Below are positions 28,858 to 37,675 of a stretch of 64,000 nt of DNA, one piece after another. Made by a program: the position numbers and the translations under genes. This stretch comes from JBBROS01 sp963752225 (GTDB lineage Bacteria; Pseudomonadota; Alphaproteobacteria; Acetobacterales; Acetobacteraceae), in NCBI GenBank assembly GCA_963752225.1, contig CAVVXS010000007.1, forward strand, positions 372,001 to 436,000, given 5' to 3'. A model generated the notes under the pieces. It did no database searches, was not told the origin of the DNA, and was given only the letters and a program-made list of their open reading frames with translations. The first letter of the stretch is position 1; every line of letters starts with the position of its first letter.

Positions 28858-29889
28858 ATGAAAGCCGCCGTCATCCACGCCGCCCGCGACCTCCGCATCG
28901 AGGACGCCGATGCGCCGCTGCCCGGGCCGAACGAGGTGCAGGTGCGAATCCGTGCCGGTGGCATTTGCGGCTCGGACCTGCATTACTTCCAGCACGGCGG
29001 TTTCGGCACCGTGCGCATCCGCGAGCCGCTGATCCCCGGCCACGAGATCGCCGGCGAGGTCGCGGCCGTGGGCGCCGCTGTCACCCGGGTGCGGCCCGGC
29101 GACCGGGTCGCGGTGAACCCGAGCCGGCCCTGCGGCCATTGCGAATACTGCCTCGAGGGGAAGCCGCGGCACTGCCTCGACATGCGCTTCTTCGGCAGCG
29201 CGATGCGCTTTCCGCACATGCAGGGCGGCTTCCGCGAGCTGCTGGTTTGCACCGAAGCGCAGGCGGTGCCCATCCCGACAGGCCTGTCCTTGGAGCACGC
29301 CGCCTTCGCCGAGCCGCTGTCGGTGTGCCTGCATGGCGCGACGCAAGCCGGGCCGCTGCTGGGCAAGCGGGTGCTGGTGACGGGCACCGGCCCGATCGGC
29401 GCGCTGTCGATCCTGGTCGCGCGACACGGCGGCGCGCGCGAGGTGGTGGCGACCGACCTCGCCGACGCGCCACTGGCGATCGCCCGGCGGATCGGCGCCG
29501 ACCTTGCCGTCAACGTGCGGGACGAGCCGTCCGGGCTCGACCGCTTCGCCGCCGGCAAGGGCTGGTTCGACGTGGTGTTCGAGGCGTCCGGCAGCGGCGC
29601 CGCCTTGGCCGCCGCACTTCCGGTCGCCCGGCCCGGCGCCGTCGTCGTCCAGCTCGGCCTCGGCGGCGACGCCCCGGTACCGATCAACACGCTGGTCGCC
29701 AAGGAGATCCAGCTGCGCGGCACCTTCCGCTTCGATCAGGAGTTTGAGTGGGCCGTCGGCTTCATCGCGTCCGGCGCAATCGATGTTGCGCCGTTGCTGA
29801 CGGAAGTGGTCCCGCTTGCCGACGCAATTCGGGCGTTCGATCTGGCTGCGGACCGCAGCCGCGCGATGAAGGTGCAGTTGGCGATTTGA
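28858..29889 (+). CDS. L-idonate 5-dehydrogenase-like zinc alcohol dehydrogenase (IdnD-type)
   Basis: This is a zinc-dependent medium-chain dehydrogenase of 343 residues. It has GGICGSDLHYFQHGGFGT with the catalytic cysteine and histidine region near residues 34-51, GHEIAGEV, the structural zinc loop CGHCEYCLEGKPRHC (about 93-107), and the Rossmann motif GTGPIGALS. HYFQHGGFG is characteristic of idonate dehydrogenases. It pairs with the preceding SDR as in E. coli idn genes. No gluconate kinase or GntP permease is nearby. Confidence 0.85.
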   Translation: MKAAVIHAARDLRIEDADAPLPGPNEVQVRIRAGGICGSDLHYFQHGGFGTVRIREPLIPGHEIAGEVAAVGAAVTRVRPGDRVAVNPSRPCGHCEYCLEGKPRHCLDMRFFGSAMRFPHMQGGFRELLVCTEAQAVPIPTGLSLEHAAFAEPLSVCLHGATQAGPLLGKRVLVTGTGPIGALSILVARHGGAREVVATDLADAPLAIARRIGADLAVNVRDEPSGLDRFAAGKGWFDVVFEASGSGAALAAALPVARPGAVVVQLGLGGDAPVPINTLVAKEIQLRGTFRFDQEFEWAVGFIASGAIDVAPLLTEVVPLADAIRAFDLAADRSRAMKVQLAI

Positions 29890-29900
29890 GGAGACGCCGC

Positions 29901-30125
29901 ATGCTCGCCGCGGGCGAGAGGCGGACCACCGGGGCCGGGCGGACGGAGCTGCAGGCAATCCCGGCCAAGTTCCTGATCGCTCCGATCGCCTGGATCCTCG
30001 CCGGCCAGACCGGCCCGGGTCATGCGACGTTCGGGATCATTCAGCCGTCGCTGATCGGCACCGTAATCGGCGGCACCGGTTTGTTCGCAATGCTGGCGCA
30101 TACCCAAATGCGGCAGGAGAGCTGA
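29901..30125 (+). CDS. Small hypothetical membrane protein (74 aa)
   Basis: A GAGGAG ribosome-binding site lies 7 bases before the ATG, and the stop shares a base with the next gene, so the frame is probably real. The product has two hydrophobic stretches (about residues 22-37 and 46-63). The Gly-rich second half, LIGTVIGGTGLF, faintly recalls GlsB/YeaQ-type small membrane proteins, but I would not assign it. The function is unknown. Confidence 0.5.
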   Translation: MLAAGERRTTGAGRTELQAIPAKFLIAPIAWILAGQTGPGHATFGIIQPSLIGTVIGGTGLFAMLAHTQMRQES

Positions 30126-30550
30126 TGCTGCGGCGTCTCAGCCAAGCCGAGATGGACCAAGCTGCTGTCATCCATCGGACCGCCTTCGACGATCGCCTGC
30201 CGTGGCTGGCCGGGCTTCATACGCCGGCCGAGGACCGCCATTTCTTTCGCGATTACGTCTTCACGCGCTGCGACGTTTGGGGCGCCGTGGACGGCTCGAT
30301 CGTGGGCTTCATCGCGTTCGGTGGCGGCTGGATCGAGCAGCTCTACGTCCTGCCCGAGAGCCAGGGGCGTGGTTGGGGCAGCGCCCTGCTGCAGGTGGCA
30401 AAGTCGGCGTCCGCGAGCTTGCAGCTTTGGACCTTCCAGCGGAACACGCTCGCTCGGCGCTTCTACGAGAAACACGGTTTCCACGTGGTCGAGGAGACCG
30501 ACGGCAGCCGCAACGAGGAACGCGAACCGGACGTCCTCTACCGCTGGTGA
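30125..30550 (+). CDS. GNAT-family N-acetyltransferase
   Basis: GNAT enzymes move an acetyl group from acetyl-CoA to an amine. The 141-residue product shows the acetyl-CoA loop QLYVLPESQGRGWGSALL (about residues 76-93) and the C-terminal RRFYEKHGFHVVEETDG. The ATG overlaps the preceding stop by one base. The substrate is unknown. Confidence 0.88.
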   Translation: MLRRLSQAEMDQAAVIHRTAFDDRLPWLAGLHTPAEDRHFFRDYVFTRCDVWGAVDGSIVGFIAFGGGWIEQLYVLPESQGRGWGSALLQVAKSASASLQLWTFQRNTLARRFYEKHGFHVVEETDGSRNEEREPDVLYRW

Positions 30551-30562
30551 TGCGGGCCTGGG

Positions 30563-30590
30563 GCCGCCGGCTCCGGCGAAGTCCGGCGGC
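30563..30590. terminator. GC-rich hairpin between converging genes
   Basis: GCCGCCGG (30563-30570) pairs with CCGGCGGC (30583-30590) across a 12-base loop. It lies in the 62-base gap between the converging GNAT gene and the minus-strand oxidoreductase. There is only a weak TTT after it, so it may be a two-way terminator or another copy of the GC-rich repeat family. Confidence 0.4.
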
Positions 30591-30612
30591 GGCGCCTTTG
30601 GCCGAGGGGGGC

Positions 30613-31971
30613 CTACTCCGCCGCCCGCGCCACCGGCCTTGCCGCGTCCTCCATCTCGCGCCGGACCGCCAGCACGTCCGCATCGCCGGTGAGCTCGACA
30701 TCGGCGAAGCGGACAATGCCGTCCTTGCCGACCGGCCGCTTCAGCTTGCATCCGTGCGCGAGACCGATCGGCAGCCCGCCCTCGGCGAGGCTGCGCCGGG
30801 CCGGGATGGCATCGGCCCAGACGGTGTAGCCGCCCTCGCCATCGAGCGTTTCGCCGGGCTGCAGGTCGCGCTTGGCGAACGCCACGGCGTCGCCGCGGAA
30901 CGCACGGGACGAACCGGTCGGCTCGTGGCGCAGCACGGCCGACAGCACGCTGACGCTGGTTTCGAGCCCGATCAGGTGAAACGGCCGCCACATCGAGGCG
31001 TACCAGCCGGACGGGTCGGTCATCAGGCCGTACTGGCGGAAACAGGCGCGAACGTATTCGTTGGGCGCCTTGAAGGTCACGAACACGCCGAAGCGGATGT
31101 TGTTCGTCACCTCGCGCCCGTCCGGCTCCTGGCTGGCGGCGATCTCCACTAGGCCGGACCGCTCCATGCGGCCGCCATCGCCGACCGGGCGGAACACGCG
31201 CGCCAGGTCGTGCAGCCCGGCAGGCGGGAAGGCGAGGCCGCCTTCGGGGCAGTCGAGGTCGGTGCCGTTGGCGACGGCCGCCATCTCGATCGCCGCCTTC
31301 GTGCCGTCGGTAAAACTGTTGTACATCTTTGGGTTGAAGTCGCCCTTCGCGACCTCCTCGGGCGAAAAGCCGAAGAAGCCCCAGACCGTGTCGGGCGTCG
31401 AGTAGCGGTAGCGCGGCTCGAAATTCATGCCCTTGCCGGCGGCGGTGATCTCGAACCCCGACGCCCGGGCCCAGTCCACCAGCTCGCAGATCAGCGCCGG
31501 CTGGTCGCCGTAGGCCATCGAGTAGACAAGGCTCTTCGCGCGTGCCCGGGCGGCCAACGCCGGGCCGCACATGACGTCGGCCTCGACGTTGACCATGACG
31601 ACGTGTTTGCCCCCGTCGATCGCCGCCAGCGCGTGGCGCACGCCGGCCAGCGGGTGGCCGGTCGCCTCGATGATGCACTCGACGCCGTCGGCCGCGCAGA
31701 GGGCCTTCGCGTCGTCCAGCACGCAAGTGCCGCCGGTGCGCACCGCCTCGGCCAGCGAGGGGGCGGCATAACGCTCGGCCGGCCAGCCGACCCGGTCCAG
31801 CGCGGCCCGTGCCCGGCCGACGTCGAGGTCGGCGACGCCGACAATGTGCAGCCCTTCGATGCGCTGCGCCTGTGCCAGCACCATCGATCCGAACTTGCCG
31901 GCGCCGATCAGCCCGGCCCGCACCGGCCGTCCGGCCTCGGCGCGCGCTGCCAATAGCGTGTGGAGGTTCAT
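30613..31971 (-). CDS. NAD(P)-binding oxidoreductase with C-terminal SAF domain
   Basis: The N-terminal half is a homoserine-dehydrogenase-like Rossmann domain (VRAGLIGAGKFGSMVLAQA near residues 18-36, EATGHPLAGVRHAL). The C-terminal part looks like a SAF domain (AKRDLQPGETLDGEGGYTVW, with RPVGKDGIVRFADVEL). Proteins of this layout occur in sugar-acid degradation clusters, but I cannot name the reaction. The ATG at 31971 has an AAGGA ribosome-binding site and gives 452 residues. It is the last gene of the TRAP/transketolase operon. Confidence 0.82.
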   Translation of the reverse strand: MNLHTLLAARAEAGRPVRAGLIGAGKFGSMVLAQAQRIEGLHIVGVADLDVGRARAALDRVGWPAERYAAPSLAEAVRTGGTCVLDDAKALCAADGVECIIEATGHPLAGVRHALAAIDGGKHVVMVNVEADVMCGPALAARARAKSLVYSMAYGDQPALICELVDWARASGFEITAAGKGMNFEPRYRYSTPDTVWGFFGFSPEEVAKGDFNPKMYNSFTDGTKAAIEMAAVANGTDLDCPEGGLAFPPAGLHDLARVFRPVGDGGRMERSGLVEIAASQEPDGREVTNNIRFGVFVTFKAPNEYVRACFRQYGLMTDPSGWYASMWRPFHLIGLETSVSVLSAVLRHEPTGSSRAFRGDAVAFAKRDLQPGETLDGEGGYTVWADAIPARRSLAEGGLPIGLAHGCKLKRPVGKDGIVRFADVELTGDADVLAVRREMEDAARPVARAAE

Positions 31972-31987
31972 CGTCGCTTTCCTTCGA

Positions 31988-33905
31988 TCAGGGGGAGGGC
32001 ACAAGCCCGGTGGACAGCCACGGCACCGCCGCGACCACGATCAGGCCGAGCGCCAGCGCGCCGAGGTACGGCCAGATGCGGCGCAGCCCGACCTCGGGCG
32101 GCACCCGGCCGATGATGCAGGCGGCGTAGTAGCCGAGCCCGAACGGCGGCGCGAACAGGCCGATGCCCATCGCCAGGATCACGACGACCGCATAATGCAG
32201 GTCGTTGATCCCGACCTGTTTGGCGATCGGGAACAGCAGCGGCCCGAACAGCACCATCGCCGGGATGCCCTCGAGCACGCTGCCGAGTACCGACGAACAC
32301 CACGATCGAGATCGCCATGAAGCTCGCCGCCCCACCCGGCACCCCGGTCATCGCCGCGGCCAAAGCGTGGCTGAACCCGCTCTGGGTCAGCGCCCAGGCC
32401 ATGGCGGTGGCACCGCCGACAATGAGGAGAATAGCGCCGGATAGGGTCGCGGTCTCGACCAGCATCGGATACAGCCGGCGCCAGTTGAACTGGCGGTAGA
32501 TCAACAGACCGACCACGACAGTGTAGGCGACCCCGATGGTGCTGACCTCGGTCGCGGTGGCGACGCCTTCGACGACGGCGGTGCGGATCACGAACGGCAG
32601 CAGCAAAGCGGGGATGGCGATCAGGAAGGTGCGGCCGACCACCCGGCGCGGCGCCCGCGGCACGGCCTTGTGGTTCTCGCGGATCGCGGCGCGCCGGGCG
32701 ACGAAGGCGAGCACGAGCGCCAGGAACAGGCCGGGCAGCAGACCGGCGGTGAACAGCCCGGCGATCGACACCGAAGTGACGGAGCCGATCACAATCAGCA
32801 CGATCGAGGGCGGGATCGTCTCGGACATCGCGCCCGAGGCGGCCAGCAGCGCGATCAGCTCGCCCTCATTGGCGCCGCGCCGCTTCATCTCGGGGAACAG
32901 CACCGGGGCTACCGCTGCCATGTCGGCGGTTTTGGAGCCGGAGATGCCGGATACGAGCAGAATGGCGCCGATCAACACGTAGGACAGGCCGCCGCGCACA
33001 TGGCCGACGAGCGCGGCCAGGAACTCGACCAGCACCCGAGCCATGCCGGTCATTTCCATCAACTGGCCGAGCAGCACGAACAGCGGCACGGCGAGCAGGA
33101 TGAGGCTGCTCATGCCCTCGTCGAGCCGGCCGATGACGATGCTGACGGGGGTGCTGGTGGTGGTCAGCAGGTAGGCCACGGTCGCCATCGCAAAGCCGAA
33201 CGCGATCGGCATCCCGGTCATGACCGCGAGGCCGAGCAGACCGATAAAGAACACGACCAGGTTCCAATTGCCGATCGCTTTCAGCGTCGGCCCGGCGACG
33301 TAGAGCGCGGCGCCCAGCAACAGCAGCACCGCGGCCGCGGCCAAGATGTCGCGCAGCCGGTAGTGCAGCATTTGCACCACCCCGGCGACCGCGATCAAGG
33401 CGAGCCCGGCCGGCAAGGCTGCCGCCCGCACCAAGCCGGACCAGCCGAGCGCCGGCGTCTCGATGAACGATTGGTCGTCGGCGTATTCGAGCGCGGCGTT
33501 GAAGGTGAAGGCGACGAACAGCACCGGCAAGGCAACCGCCAGGATCTCGGCAACCGCCCGCAAGCCGGGCGGCATGCGGCCGACCACGTAGGTGAGGCGC
33601 ATGTGCTTGCCGCGCTGCACCGCGACCGCGGCACCGAACATCGCCAGCCATAGAAAGATGATGGAAGCGAGCTCGTCCGACCAGATGATCGGGGCGTGGA
33701 ACACGTAGCGCGAGATGACGCCGATCAGCAGGATGAAGACTTCGGCGACCGTGGCGAGGACGGTCGGTATTTCGATCAGCAGGGCTAGCGCGCGATCGAT
33801 GGGGGCTAGCCAGGGCGCTGCCCTGGACCCGCTGGAGGCGGCGCCCCCAGACCCGCTGAACCCGCGGGTCCGAAGGGGCAAAGCCCCTTCGCCTTCGAAC
33901 GCCAT
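31988..33905 (-). CDS. Fused TRAP transporter permease DctQ-DctM, with 1-base frameshift
   Basis: TRAP permeases use an ion gradient to import organic acids captured by a periplasmic protein. The N-terminal DctQ part (ISRYVFHAPIIWSDELASII) is fused to a DctM part (VSGISGSKTADMAAVAPV and MSETIPPSIVLIVIGSVTS). The frame breaks after MAISIVVFV. Removing one C of CC at 32291-32292 joins it to VLGSVLEGIPAMVLFGPLLF and a proper C-terminus ending at 31988. The ATG at 33905 overlaps the dctP stop, but the first 35 or so codons are made of a palindromic repeat (33810-33890). The first natural TRAP residues begin near WLAPIDRALALL. Confidence 0.83.
33810..33890. repeat. Composite palindromic repeat of four hairpins
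   Basis: Four adjacent stem-loops are present: CCAGGGC/GCCCTGG (33810-33826), CTGGAGGC/GCCCCCAG (33832-33850, one mismatch), GACCCGC/GCGGGTC (33850-33870) and GAAGGGGC/GCCCCTTC (33872-33890). Two of the modules match those after rplQ. The element lies inside the open frame of the TRAP permease, just after its ATG on the minus strand. Confidence 0.75.
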
Positions 33906-34927
33906 CAGGCCAAAGGACCGGAGATCGACTGCAGCGCCGTCCAGGCGGCGTCGCCGAACTTGCCGCGCCAATCGGCGTAGAAGCTCGTCTTCTGCAGCGC
34001 CGCCCGGAACGCGGGCCGGTCGGGCTCGACGAACTCCATGCCCTTCGACTGCAACTGCCCCTTCAACGACGCGTCCAGCTTCGCCGCGTCGGCGCGCTGG
34101 TCCAGGATCGACTGGCGGATCTCGCGCCGCACGATATCCTGGATCGCGGCCGGCAAACGGGCCATCGCGCGGCGGTTGGCGAACTCGCCGAAGCAGTCCC
34201 AGATGTGGCTGGTCTGGCTGCAGAACTTCTGCACCTCGTATAGCTTGGCGGTCTCGATCACCACGAGGCCGTTTTCCTGCCCGCCCACCAGCTTGGTCTG
34301 CAGCGCGGTGTAGACCTCGTTGAAGTTGATGCTGGTCGGCGCGGCGCCCAGCGCCTGGAACAGCCCGGTGAAGATCGGCGATACCGGCACCCGGATGTGG
34401 AAGCCCTTGAGGTCGGCCGGCGTGCGGATCGGCGTGTCCGCGGACGTGATCTGCCGGAAGCCGTTATCCGCATACGGGCCGATCACCTGGATCCCGGCCT
34501 TCTCGACCTGCGCCGTCATGTACTGACCCAGCTCGCCGTCCACGCCGCGCCAGACCTGGTCGTAGCTGGTGAAGGCAAAGCCGACATTCACCAGGGCGGC
34601 CGCCGGCACCAGTGTCGACATGATGGAGTTCGACACGTTGAGAAACTCGATCCCGCCTGAACGCACCTGCGAGATCAGGTCGGTGTCGGAGCCGAGCTGG
34701 TTGTTCGGGAACAATTTGATCTGCAGCTGCCCATCCGTCGCCTTGGCGATCCGGTCGAGCCCTTCCTGCAGCCGCGTGTTGATCGGGTTCGTAGGCGACT
34801 GCCCGGTCGCGTACTTGTATTCGAACTCCGCCGCCCCGGCCGCCCGGGTGCGGATCGCAAACAGCGGCAGCGCCGCGGCCCCCAGCATGGCGCGGCGTGA
34901 CAGTTCCGGCGCGGCAAACCCCGTCAT
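33905..34927 (-). CDS. TRAP transporter periplasmic substrate-binding protein (DctP family)
   Basis: The protein captures the substrate in the periplasm for the neighbouring TRAP permease. A twin-arginine-like signal (LSRRAMLGAAALPLFA, residues about 9-24) precedes the mature domain. The family features GFRQITSADTPIRTPADLKG and FHIRVPVSPIFTGLFQALGA, with the conserved arginine, lie near residues 155-195. The 340-residue length is typical. Its stop overlaps the permease start (TGATG). The ligand is not readable, but the operon suggests a sugar or sugar acid. Confidence 0.9.
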   Translation of the reverse strand: MTGFAAPELSRRAMLGAAALPLFAIRTRAAGAAEFEYKYATGQSPTNPINTRLQEGLDRIAKATDGQLQIKLFPNNQLGSDTDLISQVRSGGIEFLNVSNSIMSTLVPAAALVNVGFAFTSYDQVWRGVDGELGQYMTAQVEKAGIQVIGPYADNGFRQITSADTPIRTPADLKGFHIRVPVSPIFTGLFQALGAAPTSINFNEVYTALQTKLVGGQENGLVVIETAKLYEVQKFCSQTSHIWDCFGEFANRRAMARLPAAIQDIVRREIRQSILDQRADAAKLDASLKGQLQSKGMEFVEPDRPAFRAALQKTSFYADWRGKFGDAAWTALQSISGPLA

Positions 34928-34969
34928 ACCAATGTTCCCCCCGTGAGCGGCGCCTTGGGGCGCTCGTGT

Positions 34970-36011
34970 TTACGCGTTCAATTGGGCACGAACCGTCGCC
35001 GCCACGCCAGCCCCGTCCAGCCCGTAATGACGATACAAGTGCGTGGGCGGTCCGAGCAACGAGTACCTGATCGGGCATGCCGATCCGCACCAGCCGCGCG
35101 CCCGACCCGGCCCCGGCCAGCACCTCCGCCACCGCCGAGCCGAAGCCGCTGGTGACGTTGTGCTCCTCGGCCGAGAACAGCACGCCATGCTCCTTCGCTG
35201 CCGCTAGAACGGCCGCCTCGTCGATCGGCCGGATCGAGTAGGCGTCCACCACCCGCAGCCCGATACCATCTTTGGCAAGAAGATCGTGCGCCTCGAGCGC
35301 CGCGTGCACCAGGTTGCCGATCGCGAACACGGTGGCATGCTTGCCGTCGCGCAAGGTGGTGCTGCCGCCGATGCGCCAGTCCGGCGGCGTGTCGTACACC
35401 ACCGGCTCCCGCCCGCGCCCGACCCGGAAATAGATCGGACCGTCATGGTCGATCGTGCTGCGCAGGGCGCTGCGGATGGCGTTGGCGTCGCAGGGCGCCA
35501 TCACCACCAGGTTGGCGATGGCCCGCAGCAGGCCGATGTCCTCGTTGCAATGATGCGACGTGCCGTAGAACCCCATGGCGATGCCGGAATGGGTGCCGAC
35601 CATGCGCACCTTGAGGTTGGGGTAGGCGATGTCGTTGCGGATGTTTTCCGCCCCCATCAGCGCCAGGAAGAAGCTGTAATTGGAGATCACCGGCAGCAGC
35701 CCGGTGGTCGCCAACCCGGCCGCGGCGCCAGTCATGTTCCGCTCGGCGATGCCGAAGTTGAAGTAGCGGTCGGGGAAGCGCTTGCCGAAGTTGATCACCT
35801 GGGTCGGGCGCCCGAGATCGGCAGTGCAGACCACGATCTCGTCGCGGCCTTCATCCGCGAGTTGGATCAGCACCTCGCCAGTGGGGAGCTGCAGCGACAG
35901 GTTCAGGCTGCCAACCATGTCCCAGGATTTGGGGTCCATGCCGGGCCGCACGGTCGTCTCGGTCATGTCGACTGCGGGATTGCCGCCGATCGCGGAATAG
36001 GCGCCGCTCAT
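34970..36011 (-). CDS. Transketolase C-terminal subunit, with 1-base frameshift
   Basis: This is the pyrimidine-binding plus C-terminal half of a split transketolase. It has FNFGIAERNMTGAAAGLATT (the conserved glutamate for thiamine activation), GTHSGIAMGFYGTSHHCNED, and the C-terminal domain (FSAEEHNVTSGFGSAVAEVL). After VRIGMPDQ the frame runs off into dctP in the wrong frame. Removing one C of CC at 35066-35067 gives YSLLGPPTHLYRHYGLDG and a stop at 34970, the expected ending. The ATG overlaps the N-terminal subunit stop (ATGA). Confidence 0.84.
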
Positions 36012-36868
36012 CCCACGACCCCCGCCTCGATCTCCGCCAGCGCCCGGTCGCGGTCCTCGGGGCCGAGAAAGCCCAGGTGCCACTGCCAGGCGTGCTCCAT
36101 GAACCCCACGCCGCGGCCTGCGATCGTGTCGGCGATGACGAGGGCCGGCCGCTCGCGCGGCACGTTCAGCGCCCAGTCGAGCGTCTCGCCCACCAGGTCG
36201 AGATCGTGGCCGTCGATCCGCCGCACGTCCCAGCCGAACGCCGTCCATTTCTCGGTCAGCGGCTCGTTGTTCATCGTGTCGGCCACGACGCCGTCCGAGC
36301 CGACCGCGTTGTTGTCCACGATGCCGACCAGGTTCGACAGGCCGAAATGCGCGCCGCTCATTGCCGCCTCCCAGATTTGGCCCTCGGCCTGCTCGCCGTC
36401 GCCCATAATGCACACGACCCGCGCCCCCGAGCGGCGCTTGCGCAGTCCCAACGCCATGCCGACCGACACGGACAGGTTGTGGCCGATCGAACCGGACGAG
36501 AAATCGGCGCCGCGCACCTTCTTCATGTCCGGGTGGTCGCCGTAGGGCGAGCCCAGCCGCGTGTAGGTGTAAAGCTCGTCCCATGGGAAGAAGCCGAGGT
36601 CGGCCAGCACCGGGTAGAGCCCGATCGCCGCATGGCCCTTGCCCATGGTGAAGCGGTCGCGGTCGGCCCATTGCGGCTCGTTCGGCCGCACATGCATGAA
36701 TTCGTAGTAGAGCGACGCCACCAGCTCGGCCATCGAGAACGAGCTGCCGTAATGGCCGCTGCCGCAGATGTCGGTCAGCTTCACCGTCTCGCGCCGGATC
36801 ATTTTGGCCTTCTCACGCAGCAAATCCTTGCTGACGTTGCGGCGCGGCCTGCCGCCGGGTTTATCCAT
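36008..36868 (-). CDS. Transketolase N-terminal subunit
   Basis: This half binds the diphosphate of thiamine diphosphate. The 286-residue product has GHYGSSFSMAELVASLYYEF (about residues 38-57), the metal/TPP motif GDGEQAEGQIWEAAMSG (about 156-172) and IVDNNAVGSDG. Split transketolases transfer two-carbon units and in catabolic operons often act on unusual ketose phosphates. It overlaps the upstream SDR by 8 bases and the C-terminal subunit by 4. Confidence 0.9.
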   Translation of the reverse strand: MDKPGGRPRRNVSKDLLREKAKMIRRETVKLTDICGSGHYGSSFSMAELVASLYYEFMHVRPNEPQWADRDRFTMGKGHAAIGLYPVLADLGFFPWDELYTYTRLGSPYGDHPDMKKVRGADFSSGSIGHNLSVSVGMALGLRKRRSGARVVCIMGDGEQAEGQIWEAAMSGAHFGLSNLVGIVDNNAVGSDGVVADTMNNEPLTEKWTAFGWDVRRIDGHDLDLVGETLDWALNVPRERPALVIADTIAGRGVGFMEHAWQWHLGFLGPEDRDRALAEIEAGVVG

Positions 36869-37613
36869 GGATGAGCATCCCCCCGTTCACGTCGATCGTC
36901 GCGCCGGTCACGTAGCCGCTGAGATCGGACGCGAGAAAAAGAAAGATCCGCGCGACGTCGATCGCATCGCCCAGCCGGGCCAGCGGGATCCCGCTTGCGA
37001 TCTCGGCCTTCATCTCCGGCGTGAGCTTGCCCCCGGTGATGTCGGTCTGGATCAGCCCGGGTGTGACGCAGTTGACCCGGATGCCGTCCGGCCCCAGTTC
37101 GCGCGCCATCGCCTTCGCGAGGCCGAGCACCCCGGCCTTGGCGGCCGAATAATGCGGGCCGCCGAAGATGCCGCCGCCGCGCTGCGCCGACACGCTGGAC
37201 ATGCAGGCGATGCTGCCGCGACCGCGCGCCCGCATGCCCGGCACCACCGCCTGGCTGAGGTTCAGCACCCCGCGCAGGTTCACGTCCAGCACGGCGTCCC
37301 AATGCGCGGCGCCGATCTCCATGAACTTGAGCGGTTGGGTGATGCCGGCGTTGTTCACCAGCACGTCGACCGGCCCCATCGCCGCCTCCACCGCGGCAAC
37401 CGCGCGCAGGCAGCCGTCATGGTCCGTGACGTCGCATTCGAAGCCATGGTGTTCCGGCCCGATCTCGGCCGCCGCGGCGGCGGCCTCTTCGGCGCGGAGA
37501 TCGAGGATTGCCACCCGCGCGCCGTGCTCCGCGAACAGCCGGGCGGTGGCGAGGCCGATGCCGCGCGGGCTGGCGGCACCGGAGATTACGGCGATCTTGC
37601 CGTCGAGCAGCAT
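36861..37613 (-). CDS. FabG-like SDR, first gene of the TRAP/transketolase operon
   Basis: This is an NAD(P)-dependent short-chain dehydrogenase of 250 residues. It has KIAVISGAASPRGIGLATAR, NNAGITQPLKFMEIG, the active site YSAAKAGVLGLAKAM, and the C-terminal GYVTGATIDVNGGMLIHG. It is likely a polyol or sugar-acid dehydrogenase that makes the keto intermediate of the pathway. It is divergent from the LysR gene, with 62 bases between the two starts, and it heads the operon. Confidence 0.86.
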   Translation of the reverse strand: MLLDGKIAVISGAASPRGIGLATARLFAEHGARVAILDLRAEEAAAAAAEIGPEHHGFECDVTDHDGCLRAVAAVEAAMGPVDVLVNNAGITQPLKFMEIGAAHWDAVLDVNLRGVLNLSQAVVPGMRARGRGSIACMSSVSAQRGGGIFGGPHYSAAKAGVLGLAKAMARELGPDGIRVNCVTPGLIQTDITGGKLTPEMKAEIASGIPLARLGDAIDVARIFLFLASDLSGYVTGATIDVNGGMLIHG

Positions 37614-37675
37614 GCTTCCCCCTCCCGGGTGCGGACCCGTTGGCCGGGTCCGTCGTCGAGGGGGATGCTCGGCGA

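Noticed and set aside
32286..35067. GAGTACC sites as programmed frameshift signals
   Set aside because: No X XXY YYZ type slippery site is present and the two genes are unrelated. I kept only the artefact or mutation reading.
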